A stretch of DNA of 64,000 nucleotides from Limonium bicolor (lineage: Eukaryota; Streptophyta; Magnoliopsida; Caryophyllales; Plumbaginaceae), in assembly GCA_023374045.1 (NCBI GenBank), contig CM041782.1:255215810-255279809 (forward strand). The letters run 5' to 3'. The notes beneath the pieces were generated by a model. The model was not told the origin of the DNA. It saw only the letters and a list, made by a program, of their open reading frames with translations, and did no database searches. The first letter of the stretch is position 1, and the number at the start of each line of letters is the position of its first letter. The position numbers were made by a program, and so were the translations under genes. Positions 20,796-32,561 of the stretch are shown here, piece after piece.

Positions 20796-23551
20796 TGTGA
20801 CACGGGATGAAATACCCCTAACTACTAGAACATGATTAAATGATCTAATAATGGTTTAATAAGATTAAAAATCATCTTAGAACCATTGAGGAACAATCTA
20901 AAAGCTTATAAAGCAAAAACATACCATAAAATCACTTAAAGCCTCAATTGTGCTTTACGTTTCCCATAAGATTGTATAACCTCAACTAGGATCCAAAGTG
21001 GATTCCAAAGCCTTATAATTAGGGTATGAACATAATAAAACAATTACCAAAGCAAACCAAGCTCTAGAATGAGTTTTAACACAAAAAAGAGCACTAAAAC
21101 TTCTTAAGACACATTTTTGTCAAAGTGTTCAAAACATGACTTTGGATGAAATACCCCAAACTTAAATATAGTGATTAAAATAATCCTAATACGTATTTAA
21201 GGGCCTAATGGTGCATAAGTAATATTGGTTAGGAAAAATAAATCCAAAAGAATTAAAGAAACGCTTAAAAAGCAAAAAACGCTAAATAAGCGTTAAAATA
21301 ACCATAGGAGGTATGAGACCCCGGTTAGCGTATTATAAGGATTCTAAAGGCTTAATTAAGTCTAAATAATATATTGGAACAATTCCCGAAGAAATCGGAT
21401 CCTTAAAACGGATTAAAAACACAACGAACCTTAAAGCGCGTTTTTCGAGGAAACCGGGAAAACTTTAAGCGGGTCAAATAGACTCGTACTAATTTTGGTC
21501 AACCAAATAGTCATTAATAAACATTAGTTAAGGTCTAGAGCCAATAAAACCGATAAAACGAGGAAATAGTAAAAACCGTCAAAAACGGGAAGTTGTGGGG
21601 TAAAAGCATAAATAAACCAAACTAGTGTGTCCACTATTGTAAATAAAATTTTTAAAACCCCAAAGGGCTGTGTATCAGCCGATCCCCCTTCCCTCTCACA
21701 CAAGAAATAAATAAAGAAAGAAAGAAGAAAAGAAAGAAGAAAGAAAAAGAATACAAAAAGTAAAAAGAACACTCTCTTTCCTCACTTTTTCTTCTCTCTC
21801 CCATTTCTTTCTTCCCCACCGTACTCCCTCTCGTTCTCCTTCCTTCTTGCAGCGATTTGGAGCTTCCCCTCAACAACAATGGAAACTCTCTCTTCTTCTC
21901 CATGCTCTACCCTCATGTGAGCTTCAAATGCAAAAATAATTACATATTTGTAATCCCCTCATCATCCTCTACACTTCCCTCTTTTCAAAATCCAAAAATG
22001 AGGAAGTTCATTTTCGTGGGTATACTCCATTGGTGAAGAAAATAGCATCAATGTGTAGCTTGGAGTCCCCTCTCTCCATTAAGGTAAAAATCTCCATGAG
22101 AACCTTAAGTTTTCTTCATCTCCTTTGGTAGCCGATTTTTTCCATTGTAACACTCCATTTTCTCTCTCTCTTTTGAGCACAATATCAACCTTGCAATGGT
22201 GGTGGATTCACCTTCTTGAACCAAGGGCTAAAACCCCTCCTAAAAGCTTCAAAAGGTAAGCCCTAGAAATTTGTTTAAAACATCTCAATGAGTTAGTATA
22301 AATCTAACGGTTAGTATATTAATTATACTTGTTTTGTATGCTTTGGGTGATGGGAATGGAGTTTGGCAACTCCATTCCCCACAAAAACAATTTGTGTGAG
22401 AAAGAGAGGAAGAGGAGAATTGAAAAAGGAATTGAAGGAAATAAGAGCTTTAAGGTAAGAGCTCTCTCTCAATGCTATATTTCCATGCATTAGAGTAATG
22501 AGAATGGGTAAACAAATAAAAGAACCTAAACTATTGTACTAGTATTGTAGTTGTGGAAGTTTAAGTATTTGTGGGCTAAGTATTTGAATTGTAGGCCTTG
22601 GAGCCAAATGTAATGTGTATGTGTATTAGTATTGTTGTTGATGGAAATATTGATGTATTGGTAATGTATTGATTGCTGGTAGGACCATTGTATGGGTGTG
22701 GCTAGATTAGGAATGAATTTGATGACAAAGTGTGTGTGTGGAGAAGTAAGAAAAGTAGGTGAACTATGGCGAAATTTTGGTAGGAATTATGTATTTAAGA
22801 ATGACTTGGTGAATGGGAGAACCAAGGTGTACATTGGATTGAGTAGGTATGTTTAGTAATGATGAAGTAGTAGTAGTAGTAGTATGAGAAATAAGAAGTG
22901 TAAAATCTGTAGCAAAGTGTATTAAAATGCATTGGAGAAGTTAGGAAAAATTAGTGTGCAAGAATTGGTAAAAAGAGTGTTGAACATGGGTATAGGTAGT
23001 GTAGTTGATTTGAAATGCATTGGAATGGTAAGATGGCATTTGAACAAAGTGCAAAATGCAAAGAGGAGTGTAGGAATGCACAAGTGTGCAAAGTATGAAA
23101 ATGGGAATGGAAATTTGTAGAAATTGAGCAAGAAGTTGAGTAGGCATTGAACCATGGATTTAAGGTGTTTTAGTGAGTGTTTAAGTGTGTTTAAATATGT
23201 ACAGAACATGTGTAAAGATTATGGAATGATTGGTGGTGGATTAAGGGTTGATTAGGGGTTCAAAAATCCACTAAGTAGTAGTTTTTAGCAGGGTCCGGGA
23301 CTTAGGATATGCACCAAGTGCCGGACCGCATGTAAAATCAATTCAAGACTCAACACAGGGGGTGGTCCGGGACCTTAGTCCAGGACCAAGTCCTGGACCA
23401 CAATGAAAATAAGGCCGAGAGTTGAATTTGTGTATGGTCCGGGACCTTGGGTCCAGACCAAGTCCCGGACCAGCCCGAAATTGTTACAGAATGTAATTTG
23501 TTGGGTTTTAAACATGGGGAATTGATTGGTAATGGTTTTAGAAGTTGTTAA
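20796..23551 (+). mobile_element. Family B LTR, left part (copy 1)
   Basis: Starts TGTGACACGGGATG, the mirror of the LTR end GGGGTGTTACA, and continues to the C insertion point at GTTAA (23547-23551). It contains a purine-rich stretch (about 21710-21760), a pyrimidine-rich stretch (about 21770-21900) and donor-like TAAG|GTAAAA (about 22082), AAAAG|GTAAGCC (22256) and TTAAG|GTAAGAG (22455). No coding frame is credible. The rest of this LTR is seen only after copy 3. Confidence 0.75.
23280..23485. repeat. GGTCCGGGAC palindrome cluster in LTR B (copy 1)
   Basis: GGTCCGGGAC, GTCCAGGACC, AGTCCTGGACC and CCCGGACC recur with roughly 15-60 bp spacing and can pair with each other. Copies at about 35055-35230 and 46895-47075. 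Confidence 0.75.
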
Positions 23552-25100
23552 TGTTATAACCCGTACAATTTGTACCTTATATTATATCTGCTACAACGTT
23601 GTTCTAAAGTTGGATTAAAAATCCCTTGCCATCAGTTGGGACGTCAGCGGCATTCTATTAATTGCCAAGGACGAGGAGGTCATTTGATTCGTTAATTAAG
23701 GTATTTAATTATTTGGTTATAAGGAAAGGAATTCCTTAAATTCTTCTTTTCCTAATCATTGTTTTTCACGTCAGATAGATCGTGAGAGCGTCTCTTCATC
23801 GTGCCTTCAGAGCGACAGTTTTGACTCCTTCCTTCCTCTCTTCTCTCTCTCTTTTCATCTGCTGAGAGTTGTAATTCTGCTGCTGCGTTTGGATTGGAGT
23901 TCTTCGTTGCTGGTTTTCCTTCTCCTCGCTATCAGGTTTGCGCTGCAGAATTCCGAATTTCGTCGTTGGGTTCCTCTCTCTCTCAGTTCGGATTTTAGGC
24001 TTTCGATTGTGGTTGAAACAGTGGCGTTGGTTCTGATTGGAGTTGCGAAGTTGCACAGGCTGTAGACTGTTTGGACTGTGGGATTCTAGACTTCCGAATC
24101 CAGGTTTGTGTTACAGTCTTTCGAGGTTTTGAGTTTGGGGGTTCCTTCTGCGTTTTCTGATTATGGATTTGTCATTGTGGAAATCAGTGCTCGTTGATCG
24201 GTGTCTGGTTGACGGTTTCGTTTCGTGTTGCTGTGAACTGCTCAGATCGTTGGATTGTGCTGATTATTGAGGTAGGTGGTTACTCGATTCAGTTTGGAAG
24301 TTCAGCCATGGGGTGTTGCAAGCGCGTTGTCTGATTTTGTGTGTTTGTATTAGCGTTTTGTTGTGATTTTGGATGGCTAAACCCCCATGGTTTCCTGTTT
24401 TAATGTCTGATTTGGTGTGTGTGCTTATTTGGCAATTCGTGGTGTTGAATTGCGTTGTTTTTCTGCTCTGTTTGCCTTCTGGAATTTGCAGATTTCACAC
24501 TGTCCGAACTTCTGTCCGAGCTTTGAAGTTCGGACAGTGCATTCTTGCCTTACTGATTTTCAAGTTCAGGGTATGTCCGAACATCTGTCCGAACATGGAT
24601 GTTCGGACACACCCTCAGGTTTTCCCTCTGATTTAAAGTTCGACCTGTGTCCGAACTTCGACGTCCGGACACAAGGTCGGACCTTCCGCGTGTTCGTCCG
24701 TAAAACTCGTCCGAACATCCATCCGAACTTGGATGTTCGGACATTCTGAATTTCTCTTTCTGATTTCAACTCGACTTGTGTCCGAACATTGATGTCCGGA
24801 CACAAGTTCGGACATTTGGCTTTCTCTGGTTTCTGAGTCTCGACTTGTGTCCGAACTTCGATGTTAGGACACAAGTTCGGACACCCCTCTGTTTTCAGCA
24901 TAACTTCTTCGTTTGAACTCCGATTTGAGTGCCGTCTGCGGCATTGGATTCCTTATGTTCAGTACTACTGATTTATGAGTGTTTGGCATATTTAAATGCA
25001 ACTTTGCTTCTGTTTAAGCAACCCTTCTGTTTTGGGACATTGCACATTGTTTCTGAGCCGTGAATGGCTGGGTCGAGCTATTCCGTGGTATACCATGTAG
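23552..25100 (+). mobile_element. Truncated C LTR (copy 1)
   Basis: Starts TGTTATAACCCG after the GTTAA duplication, as does the intact LTR at 47156, and stops at CATGTAG after 1549 bp. About 660 bp of LTR and the whole element body are missing, replaced by the tandem junction. Confidence 0.9.
24500..24890. repeat. GTCCGAAC / GTTCGGAC palindrome array in C LTR (copy 1)
   Basis: At least six stem-loop-like units of GTCCGAAC and GTTCGGAC (some GTCCGGAC) with 4-15 nt spacers. Repeated at about 36255-36645, 48095-48480 and, in the 3' LTR, 54905-55290. Confidence 0.85.
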
Positions 25101-25102
25101 TC

Positions 25103-26791
25103 GTAAATCTTACCTCTGGTAGACGATTAGCCGATGCTAAGACGGTTGAGGTCGGAAGCCAAAATAAAGTCGTAGTCCTGATGCATAAATGAAAAACGAC
25201 AACATTAGAATTCATCAAAAAATCAAGGTTAAATGCTAGCTAAACCGCGGAAAAAAATCGACAGTATCTCCCCTATATTTCTAACGTCTCCAAATCAGTT
25301 TTATCAAAGTCAAATTTGCACGCACCATCTAGAACTAGTAACATACATAAACTTATATTCTACTATATATGAAGTTTATTTATGACCTTCTCTGCAGTAC
25401 TTCAGATTGAAGGACTGAAACTAGTCATTCTAGAACCATTAAAATACCGAAACTCATCTTATTCTTTCTGGTGGTTATAACAATAGCATTGTTGATTCCT
25501 GTCACAGATTGTGAATCAAACAGAGAGCATCTGGCATAGCAGATTGAGCAGTTGAAAATGAGCTATTTTCAGGAATCGGTAATATACTTGAACTTACTTT
25601 CTTTCCTGTGGCAGTTTTAAGTAGTAGCATTTTTAAAACTACACTATTATTTATTAATTGTAATACTAAATGCTAAGAATAAATAAATACAGCAGTTTAC
25701 AGTTTGCTTTGCAAAATTACCGTTACTAAGCACCGAAGTGGGCAAGTAGTGTAGAAATCAGCCCACGAACTAGGTTGCAATTAACTGTGAATCTGGGCAC
25801 AAATATATGAACAAGGTTAGAACATTTGCCATTACACTCTCAGGATTCGATAGAAACGAGGTTAGAACTTGCAATCGAAATGCATGTATATGAACAAAGT
25901 TAGAAAAAAACGACAATCAATCGATCGCATACCGAATACGCGATAGAGAGGTCGACGGTGAGACCAGTGGTAGATGGGTGGTGACCGGCGGCGATGGGAG
26001 TGACAAAGGTGGTGGGAGCGACGGCGGCGATGGCCGTTAGCAAGGTGACGGGAGAGAGGAGGCGATTTCAGTGAGGAAGATAGCGCGAAAGAAGAGTTAC
26101 TATAAGTACAGTGTGCAGAGTAAACGGGCAAATGTTGTAGTTAAAAGGACATTAGATTACGGTTTACATGAAAACCGTAATGTAAAGTCACACTTTAAAT
26201 GACGGTTCCTAAAGAACCGTAATCTAAAGTGTAACGAAATAAAAAAAATAGCGCGAAAATTATTTGGCCTATGCTGGGTTTCGAACTCAAGATCGATGGT
26301 GTTGACTCATGTACCCACGGCCATTAAGCCATGAGTCTTATTCGATCAAACATATGTAACACATTAATATAAAGTTATTTTTAATCTAAAATACACTGAT
26401 AAACGACGTCGTTAAATAATTAAGATTACGCGCGGCGTCGAAAAAATCAAATAACACGGGAAATATTTGGCGTCAGGTGAAAACGACGTCGTTGACCATC
26501 AGTCGGAAGTAGGCGCGCCTTTTTTAGGACGGACTTTAGCTGACGGTTATTAGTAAACCGTAATCTAAAGTCCGTTGACCGTAAAGCGCGTGTCAACACG
26601 GGACTTTAGATTACGGTTTCACTGATAACCGTCATCTAAAGTCCGTCCTAAAAAAGGCGCGCCTACCTCCGATCGATTATTGCTTACGGTTAATTCAAAC
26701 ATCGTTAATTAACTCCGGCCTTCATATAATTACGGTTTTTGTTAAAGCCGTGATTAAACCACCGTCATTAAAGGCTTCCGTTCCACCAGTG
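25103..26791 (-). mobile_element. CACTA right-end fragment (copy 2)
   Basis: Corresponds to 13315-15000. It has the right TIR and ATC outside it but no left end and no transposase, so it is a product of the tandem duplication, not a separate insertion. Confidence 0.93.
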
Positions 26792-27925
26792 ATCGTTGGA
26801 GATGATTTTGAACCCAGTGAAGAACACCAAGAGGAAGTATAAATAGTCTAACCAAGAACGGGAAACATTATAACCCTAAGGGGGATAGCTCAAAATACAA
26901 TACCACAGGGCGGTGTAGTGGACACAACATGTCATAAACATTAGCCGGATGTAACGGCATAACCAACAACCCCAGGGGGAATCCTTGATGGGTTCTAAGT
27001 TAACAACAGTCGAACAAGCGTCATGATAAGAGCATAGGAGCTAGAATGAACGCTCGCAAGAAGGCACTGATTAACACCAGATTGCCTAGAGGCCCTCCTA
27101 TGAACGGAAGCGTGATGCCACGACTTGCCATGGAGCCCAGTAATACCTCCATCCTATGGGGTATACAAGTGGAAACATGTATAGCAGCTTACAAAGAGCA
27201 TAGCTCGCACCAATTTGGCTTAAAAGCCATAAACCAAATACGTTATGTAAACTTTAACGATTGGAAAACCCACACCAATTACTAACAGGACTTGCAAGAG
27301 ATATTGCTACATACAACAAATAGATCGACAACTGAACCACCCAATTTGAGCTCAACATCATAAGTGGCTTGGAGTAATGGCTACCTCAGTGTCATTGTCT
27401 CAAGAGCATCAGTCTAGTATACAGTTGATAAAGCTTTTAATTGCCCTTCATGCCTTATGTAGGAATGGTAGCACGAGGGCACAAGAACTGTGATGATGCC
27501 AACACTGGCCTAGTCCACGCTTGGACACTACGGAAATCTGAGGGAAGGTACCTCTCGTTAACCAAAGACCACTGATGCGGTGGAGATGTGAACCCTTAGA
27601 AAGGCTTCCATTTACAATAACAACCAAGCTTGTGCATGTAGTTATTGCCAAGAGACAATCAAATAAGAAAATGAGATTTCCAAATCACTACGCCTATAAG
27701 AGGCTTTTAGCAACTGTGAAAACCAAAGATGAGTTGGTTAGAAACAAACACAATACGTATAAGTGGATTGTAGAAGCACATCGCTATAGAGCAGAGAGAC
27801 TTGAAGGAGTAAGTATACTCCATATGCAGTACATAAACAGATACTAACATAGTAACCTTGTCATGAGACTTATGAGCGGAAACTAACCTCTCAACAAGAA
27901 CTCTCACTTACCAGTGATAGAATAC
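26792..27925 (+). mobile_element. B internal domain fragment (copy 2)
   Basis: Corresponds to 15001-16142, with small indels only. Confidence 0.75.
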
Positions 27926-28030
27926 TCTACAATTGGAGAACTTTTCACCAAAATTCTTTAGGCACTATTGGGCCCTCAAATACCATATTAGAATTATTTA
28001 ATCACCATTTTTATGTTCGGGGTATTTCAT

Positions 28031-28197
28031 AACATCCGGCAAACGTGCCGCAGGCTATCATGCCTTGAAAGTAACATCCGGCCAACGTGCTGCAGGCTAT
28101 CATGCCTTGAAGTAACATCCGAACAATTGTCCACATGCTATCATGCCATGAAAGCAATATCTGGCCAGTGTGCCGTGAGCTATTAGGCCTTAAAAAA
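28031..28197 (+). repeat. 42-bp minisatellite (copy 2)
   Basis: Same four units as copy 1. One base is missing in the A-run that ends unit 2. Confidence 0.9.
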
Positions 28198-28532
28198 TAA
28201 ACGCCCGGTTAATATTCCTACACACTTTTATACTCCAAATGAAAGAGGAAAATGGTTTAAACAAACATTTAAAAATTTAAAAGAAAACACAATAAAACCG
28301 ATTGGCCGTAACCGGCCGTTATCTTTTTTTTCAAAAAAAAGGGAGACAAAGTAAACCATTGGGAGACCGGTCGCTCCGGGTAAAGCCAATGAGGAAATAG
28401 ATAACCAGATTGAACATTGATCAAAACAAGGTCATTCGGTTACAATAGAATAACATGTACAAAAATCAAGGAACATAAATTACTTATCAAAATCCTAGCT
28501 AAGATCCTATACAGGTTTTGTGTTGGAATCGG

Positions 28533-30918
28533 CTATCTTAGTGACCTCCTCAGCCAGGTTTCTTTTGCAGCTGATCTCTTAGTAGGATTAGAACGCTCTT
28601 TACAGACCTAGATTTCTTTGCAGCACGATGAGTGCCTCTAATAGCCTGGTGCATCACTCCCTGGTGGAACAAAAGATGCCTGACTAGGACCAAAACATGT
28701 CTCACTAGGAAGACGGCCAAATCTTTCGAATTCCTCGAAGAAATTAGATTTCTGGGCTACCGCATTAAATTCCAGCTCACTATACAAGCCATCGTCCAAA
28801 ACTTCTCCTTTCTTCAAGAAATGCCTTGAAATGACCTGGTGGCAGCCGTTGGTTATCTTCCGGCATTGGGAGGCAAGGGTCTCCTTGAGGTAATCAATGA
28901 CGGTGTCCTGTTTTGCAGCTCCTCCTGAGTCTGTCGAGAATATGCATGAGTTTAGCAACTTTCCTTCAGGGTTAAGACTTGAGCCCGGTACCGGTCACGG
29001 TGCGAGCTGACCCTAGAGAGCTCCTCGTTAAGCTTATCAATCCGGTCACTTAGTTTTTCAATGTGCTTTAGAAGGTTTTCAGAACCCGTCCCTGGCAAAG
29101 ATATCGGTAAAAATCAGATGGACGGGTAGAAAGCAGAATGTATCAAAAAGAAACTAATCTAAATATAAATTTACCCTTGGTTGACAACTTTGCATTTTCA
29201 TATTGGAGATGGGATATAAAATTCTCCAACACCTTCTCCTCCAACTTGGCTTTCTCATCCGCAAGGACGGTTTTCTCTAGGGAGAGAACCTTTTTCTGTT
29301 CCTCCAGCGTGGCATGATCTTGGAGCAAAGCCTGCTTCTCTTGATCAAAAGAAGTCCTCACCTGGTCCTCCAAAGCGGCCTTCTCCTTGGATGAACAGTT
29401 AAGTTCTTGGATAAGCTTGGCTTTATCCTCCACCAAAGCTTCATTTTCATGGGTGAGGGCCTTCTTCTCAAGCTCGAGGACCCGACCTCCTTTTCAAAAG
29501 CTGTTTTGGCCCCAAGGAGGAAAGATTTATCGGTGAGAAGAGAATTCACCTCTTTCTGATGAGCAACTTGTACCTGCCTCAATAAAACTTCCTAGTCAGA
29601 AAAAGCCCGCATCCACTCATCCTTTTCAATAACAAGGCAACTTCGTACCTGTTTTAAAGTAGTGCCGGCTTGGAGGTTCCAACTCTTAATAGAAAAGTTC
29701 CTCTCCTCCGCAAACTCTTTAACTCAGCTATATTCATCGCATTGCCGAATGCATTCTTGCCGAGACGACCGCAATTCCTTGTTCATTGTGTCCATTTTTT
29801 CCTTCACTTTAAGATCGATCTCGTAGTGTATTTGATCAATGTAAGCGTAATGGGTAGACCGGGTCCGCCTTAACTCTTTATGATCATTGTCGGCCCAGCT
29901 CTCTTCATATCACAGCTTGGATTGAAGGTCACTTGTGTGGACCTCAGCACTTTGGGCCATGGACATCTCCTAAAAGGCACATATTATCTGGTATTAGGTA
30001 CCGGAAGCACGGCAAAAAATTCTCATCACAAAGAAAAGAGACCCATACTAACCCAAAAGATGCCTTGCCACATGAAGTGAGTGACGCATGATAGCGTCAG
30101 CTTCTCCATCCCCTATTCTCAGCTTGTCTTTGATTGCGGTGGTAATCGATGGTGGAGCAAAGATCCCATCAGGATGACCGGACCTCCTTATCGTTTCCTT
30201 CCAAACTTCAGAGTACTTAGCCGATTCACAGGAAATTGTAGGCAAAGGTTGGCCGAGGTGATAGAACCATCCTTCCATCTGAGAAGGACCAGTAAATGAC
30301 CCTTGTGCAAGAGGAGGAGGAAGTGACAATATCCTCTCTCTGTTTACTTCGAAGTTCAGGATTCTCAGGGACTGCCCGGTATTCCCTCACCTTTTCATGC
30401 ACCACGTCTTTAGCCCCAGTAACGTCACATGAAATTAAGACTCCAGGATCTGTAGAGCCTTGTTTTCTTATGATATCTCTGGTAAATTAATTTCGGTTTA
30501 GACACGGTTTTCTTTTGTAATCTCTGTGTGCCAGAAGTTTGCGCTGCAGCAGCAGAGGAATAGAGACCGGACGCAACATCATTATTAGGCACAGTTATCA
30601 GGGCACCTTCAGAACCTAATGCGAAAGAAACGCATTAGAAGAAAGGCATGCAAAGAAAGAAGAACTATCGGCAAAAGTAAAACCTTCTATAGCCGGAAGA
30701 TCGGTACATAAGCCCGTTTCCTCTAAAATGTTTCCACTGGCAGATCAGAAGAGAAGTAGCCTGGCAAATTAGGAAATAAATCACAAATTGGAGTCGAGTG
30801 ATCGGACTCCCGTCCTGAACGAGAGCTAATGTCTAGACCCGAACCAGGGGTGAGGGGAAGAAAAACACGACGCCAAAAGAAATGAAGTATTCAATCCTTT
30901 CCCACTTTGATCTTTCAT
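28533..30918 (-). pseudogene. Coiled-coil gene remnant (copy 2)
   Basis: Same structure as copy 1. It carries the shared TGA and, with copy 3, a changed stretch near 29590 (AACTTCCTAGTCAGAAAAAG on the plus strand) that puts TAG in frame after RAFSD. The last exon has extra single-base losses (near 28914 and 28944) absent from copy 3. Confidence 0.6.
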
Positions 30919-30953
30919 GACTATCCTAAGCGTGTTACCTTGTTGAGAACGTG

Positions 30954-30956
<3 letters not shown>

Positions 30957-31012
<56 letters not shown>
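30957..31012. repeat. (AG)n microsatellite (copy 2)
   Basis: About 28 uninterrupted AG units at the same place as in copy 1. Confidence 0.95.
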
Positions 31013-31015
<3 letters not shown>

Positions 31016-31634
31016 ATGACTTTACGGAGAACTAACTCGGGTTATCTTGGTATTGAAGCGTATCTTATTTCATGGGGGTGTTCCCATATTTATAGTGTTT
31101 TTACATTAGTCCCGAGGTTGCCAGCTTGTCTTTGTTCTCTTCCTGCCAGGCTGGCTCTCGTATATATAAATATAACTTCTAACCCTTATTTACCGGACCA
31201 AGAAGATCGGACATTTCTACCCTCTTCTAGCTGTCTTGACCGGACGTGAACGTCCGACCACCGTTTATCCTTTCTTTTGACTATCCTTGACCGGTCACAG
31301 GAAACCGGTCATTCTGTTTCTACTTAGCTTATTATGTCCGGTCACAGATGACTGACGATTTATGCTCTGCCTTAGCTTTACTCTGTCTGGCCTCAGGCGA
31401 TCGGATGCTCCCTAAATTTCTTATGGCTGGCTCCTTTTCTTTCCTTCTCACCCACAAACCACTTACGGTGCTGATTTTGATTCTAGTCATTCGGTCATCA
31501 TTTATTCACATGACGATATACGCTACACTGGATGAGTATCTCATATCAAAACCCCGCTTTGAATGAAGGATAAAATTGAATACGGGCTGCTATATAATCG
31601 AAGATGGGAACTAGGGTTCTATCGACCATTGTTA

Positions 31635-32561
31635 GCACTTTACACTTGTGATAGAGGATAAATGCAGGGACACGTGACGACGGAAGGCATAGTGGGGAAT
31701 CTTCTAACGGAGTTTCTTCTTCCCTTTTTTTTATCTAATTCGTCAATGTGTTCTTCCTTTTTTTTGTTATTTTTGGAGTCAAGTTTAAGTAGCTAGACTA
31801 GCTCCTCAGATTGGGGTAGCAACGAGATCTTTTATATTTATTTTGTAATCTTTCTCTAATTATAATTACAGTAGTTTCATTCCTATTCTTCATGCGCTTT
31901 AATTCTGATCAGTTATTAAAGCAAGATTTGTAGTTTTCTAATCAAAATGTGGTGCTGAGATTAGTCAACAAGACATAGGAAGTTAAACCAGATTAATGAC
32001 TAGAAGCATGGTTTGCCTATAGGTTTATCTGTCTCCAATAGGAATTGGGTATAAAGCGACAGGACTTGGGCATGATTTGCGGCTTGTTATTTCAACCGGT
32101 TAGGATTCGTTGTTCAGGGACTGCTCAACGGATTAATTAAGATTCCTGAGTTTATTGTAGAATTAGGGAAGAGTTTATGAATATATTACAGTGAAGGTTT
32201 TGCAAACAATTCGGGGTGCTTCCTTATATTTAGAGTTTTAAACCTTTATTTTTTGTTTAGTTTATTTTACTGTTTTTTTTTTATTTAGTTGTTTGAGTCT
32301 TTTTTTTTAAGTACCTGAAAAAGTGATGTTTCCTGTTTTCTTAGTTTAAATTTTCTCAGTTATTAATAAATAATTGTTTTTTGGACAGGTCCATGATTTG
32401 ACAACCCCACTTAATTCACTATTCCCCAAAACGATGGTACACTGCCTAGGTAGAGATAGTAACATATTACTACTACACCCGACTCTCAGATGACGTCTCC
32501 ATCAATCCAAATGAAGCAATGTTGCTACTCGCATGATAAAACAAGCCATAAATGGTCCCAG
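31635..32561. mobile_element. LTR-like block, family F (copy 2)
   Basis: Corresponds to 19861-20795. A cluster of losses around 32185-32420 (AT-rich runs) is found only in this copy. Confidence 0.4.

Larger units (their letters stand above)
13315..25102 (+). repeat. Tandem unit, copy 1 (11,788 bp)
   Basis: Begins inside the CACTA element at GTAAATCTTACC and ends in a truncated C LTR at ...ATACCATGTAG plus two extra bases TC. Contents in order: CACTA right part, B internal domain, minisatellite, coiled-coil pseudogene, GA repeat, LTR-like block, left part of B LTR, truncated C LTR. Its left side is continuous with the rest of the CACTA element. Confidence 0.93.

Noticed and set aside
21524..21903. 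Minus-strand frame with a hydrophobic Phe-rich stretch (and its longer copy 3 form at 45129-45512)
   Set aside because: The hydrophobic part is the translation of the AAAG-rich purine tract of LTR B; frames differ between copies.
22922..23209. Open frames on both strands in LTR B (and copies at 34696 and 46527)
   Set aside because: The region is LTR DNA; both strands are open in overlapping frames, composition is low-complexity, and frames break between copies.
24373..24749. Overlapping open frames on both strands through the GTCCGAAC array (also in the other C LTR copies)
   Set aside because: They arise from stop-free repeated palindromic words, lie in an LTR, and are not kept in frame between copies.
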